Below are positions 5,614 through 7,094 of a stretch of 7,094 nucleotides of DNA, piece after piece. How positions within the stretch are numbered: the first letter of the stretch is position 1; each line of letters starts with the position of its first letter. Made by a program: the position numbers and the translations under genes. Source of the stretch: an uncultured Sporolactobacillus sp. (lineage in GTDB: Bacteria; Bacillota; Bacilli; Bacillales; Sporolactobacillaceae); the NCBI GenBank assembly GCA_900543345.1, contig UQRJ01000154.1:1-7094 (forward strand), written 5' to 3'. The notes beneath the pieces are model-generated. The model was given only the letters and a program-made list of their open reading frames with translations, was not told where the DNA came from and did not search any database.

Positions 5614-7062
5614 ATGGCAATCACAACACATGCCGCTTTCCCGAAGAATTTTCTTTGGGGAGGGGCCATTGCGGCGAATCAGACGGAGGGTGCCTATAAT
5701 CAGGACGGAAAGGGACTTTCCGTTGATGATGTTATCGCCTACGTTAAGCCTGATCAACAGGGAAAACTGAAGATGGCCAGCCCGGATGGGCAAGCAATCA
5801 AGCAGGCGAAAGCGGGAACCTCCGGCGACATTTATCCGAAGCGGTGGGGCATTGATTTCTACCATCACTACCAAGAGGATATCCAATTGTTTGCTGAAAT
5901 GGGATTTAAGGTACTGAGGGTTTCGATTGCTTGGAGCAGAATCTTTCCCCGGGGCGATGAAAGAATTCCCAATGAGCGGGGCCTGCAATTTTATGATCGG
6001 CTGTTTGACACACTGCATGCTTACGGCATCGATCCCGTCGTCACGCTCTCACACTATGAAATTCCGCTTGGATTGGCCGAAAAATACAATGGGTGGGCGG
6101 ATCGGCGTGTGATTGAGTGCTTTGTTCGCTATGCTCGGACGGTGTTCACTAGATATAAGCACAAAATTAGGTATTGGATCACGTTCAATGAAATCAACGG
6201 CATACTGATGGGACCGTTTATTGCGGGCGGCATTATTGTCGACCGGATCCCGGCAAACCAGTTGCCAAAGACCATTTATCAGGCCGCTCATCATCAGTTT
6301 GTTGCCAGTGCTTTGGCAGTGAAAGCTTGCCATCGCATTTGTCCGGATGCGCAGATTGGGTGCATGATTGCCGGCGTGTCCGTTTATCCCGAGTCATGCA
6401 AGCCAGATGATGTACTCGCCGCAATGAATGAGGAGCGAAGAACACTGTTTTTCACAGACGTTCTGGTGCGTGGCGATTATCCGTCATATATCCGACGGTA
6501 TTTTTCTGAACATGCTATCCAGATTGACAGTCGGCCCGAAGACGCGGAGATATTAAAAGAAAATACTGCCGATTTTGTTGCCTTTAGTTACTATATGTCC
6601 TCCGTTGCTGAAGCGGCTAAAGGTGAACTTCCCATCGGGCAACTCTTCAGTACAACGAAAAATCCTTATCTGACCGCTTCGGACTGGGGCTGGCAGATCG
6701 ATCCGCAAGGGCTGCGCTATCTTTTGAACCTCTTATACGATCGCTACCGAAAGCCGCTGTTTATTGTGGAAAATGGTCTAGGTGCCCGTGACCGCGTCGA
6801 AGCCGACGGAAGGATTCACGACGATTACCGGATTGATTACTTGCGTGCTCATATCAAGCAAATGCGCGAAGCGCTGAAAGACGGCGTCGATCTAATCGGT
6901 TATACGACATGGGGCCCTATTGATCTGATCAGTGCAACAACCTCGGAGATGTCTAAACGCTACGGTTTTATTTATGTTGATCAGGACGACGAAGGACGCG
7001 GAACCTTGAAAAGGAAACGGAAAAAAAGTTTCTTTTGGTGGCAAATTGCAAGAATAAGTTAG
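5614..7062 (+). CDS. GH1 6-phospho-beta-glucosidase (second copy, PTS-linked)
   Basis: A cytoplasmic GH1 enzyme of 482 residues that should split the 6-phospho-beta-glucoside delivered by the PTS permease encoded 27 bp upstream. Q23 lies in FLWGGAIAANQ and H147 in SHYE. The acid/base is E193 in TFNE and the nucleophile is E386 in VENG. The phosphate loop is S440-A441 ... K448-R449-Y450, with Ala after Ser as expected for glucoside rather than galactoside specificity. It is clearly related to the first GH1 gene but diverged, most visibly in the region before the GID-YHH motif and around residues 320-355. Its C-terminus is short: after KKSFFWW it ends QIARIS, whereas the first copy runs on through the family's usual SNGE tail. 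It should be co-transcribed with the permease under RAT 2 and LicT, making it the counterpart of bglH/bglB. No terminator is visible in the 32 bases left after it. Confidence 0.94.
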   Translation: MAITTHAAFPKNFLWGGAIAANQTEGAYNQDGKGLSVDDVIAYVKPDQQGKLKMASPDGQAIKQAKAGTSGDIYPKRWGIDFYHHYQEDIQLFAEMGFKVLRVSIAWSRIFPRGDERIPNERGLQFYDRLFDTLHAYGIDPVVTLSHYEIPLGLAEKYNGWADRRVIECFVRYARTVFTRYKHKIRYWITFNEINGILMGPFIAGGIIVDRIPANQLPKTIYQAAHHQFVASALAVKACHRICPDAQIGCMIAGVSVYPESCKPDDVLAAMNEERRTLFFTDVLVRGDYPSYIRRYFSEHAIQIDSRPEDAEILKENTADFVAFSYYMSSVAEAAKGELPIGQLFSTTKNPYLTASDWGWQIDPQGLRYLLNLLYDRYRKPLFIVENGLGARDRVEADGRIHDDYRIDYLRAHIKQMREALKDGVDLIGYTTWGPIDLISATTSEMSKRYGFIYVDQDDEGRGTLKRKRKKSFFWWQIARIS

Positions 7063-7094
7063 CCACCAGAGATCCAGCATTCTCACTGAACCAG

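Noticed and set aside
5566..6018. 150-codon open frame on the minus strand
   Set aside because: It lies fully opposite the PTS end and the second GH1 gene, shows no recognisable domain or SD, and is explained by codon bias of the real genes. Shorter antisense frames across the window were dropped for the same reason.
1..7094. CRISPR array, tRNA/rRNA, insertion sequence or defence system
   Set aside because: No spaced direct repeats, RNA gene signatures, transposase motifs or defence-type domains were seen. All substantial coding space is accounted for by beta-glucoside genes.

Overview
The window looks like one contig end from a draft genome of a low-GC Gram-positive bacterium (Firmicutes, most likely a Lactobacillales relative). 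Support for this is indirect: strong AGGAG-type ribosome binding sites, a LicT-like antiterminator with its RNA targets, a CcpA-type cre site and Firmicutes-style beta-glucoside PTS proteins. The species cannot be told from the sequence. The first 49 bases are not biological. They are an Illumina Nextera i7/Read-2 adapter that was left in the assembly.

Layout, all genes on the + strand. (1) 51-968: a ROK-family sugar kinase resembling beta-glucoside kinase BglK, cut at its N-terminus by the contig end. (2) 955-2412: a GH1 6-phospho-beta-glucosidase overlapping the kinase gene by 14 bp. (3) 2413-2733: a 321-bp control region holding unexplained inverted repeats, a strong promoter overlapped by a cre-like site, a ribonucleic antiterminator (RAT) hairpin and an overlapping intrinsic terminator. 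(4) 2734-3582: a LicT/BglG antiterminator. (5) 3583-3735: a second RAT plus terminator. (6) 3736-5586: a beta-glucoside PTS permease with EIIB-EIIC-EIIA order. (7) 5614-7062: a second GH1 6-phospho-beta-glucosidase. Bases 7063-7094 hold nothing recognisable.

The genes form a beta-glucoside (aryl-beta-glucoside or cellobiose type) utilisation locus. The PTS permease imports and phosphorylates the sugar, and the downstream GH1 enzyme splits the 6-phospho-glucoside. LicT lets RNA polymerase read through the two terminators when inducer is present. The licT-PTS-GH1 order with a RAT/terminator on each side of the antiterminator gene is the layout of the E. coli bglGFB operon. The upstream kinase/GH1 pair could feed a second, PTS-independent route in which an unphosphorylated disaccharide is phosphorylated inside the cell before hydrolysis. 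No mobile element, CRISPR array, tRNA or rRNA was seen, and nothing here points to a wholly new system. The details most worth a second look are the elongated first RAT, the difference between the two RATs, the kinase without a zinc motif, and the adapter artefact.
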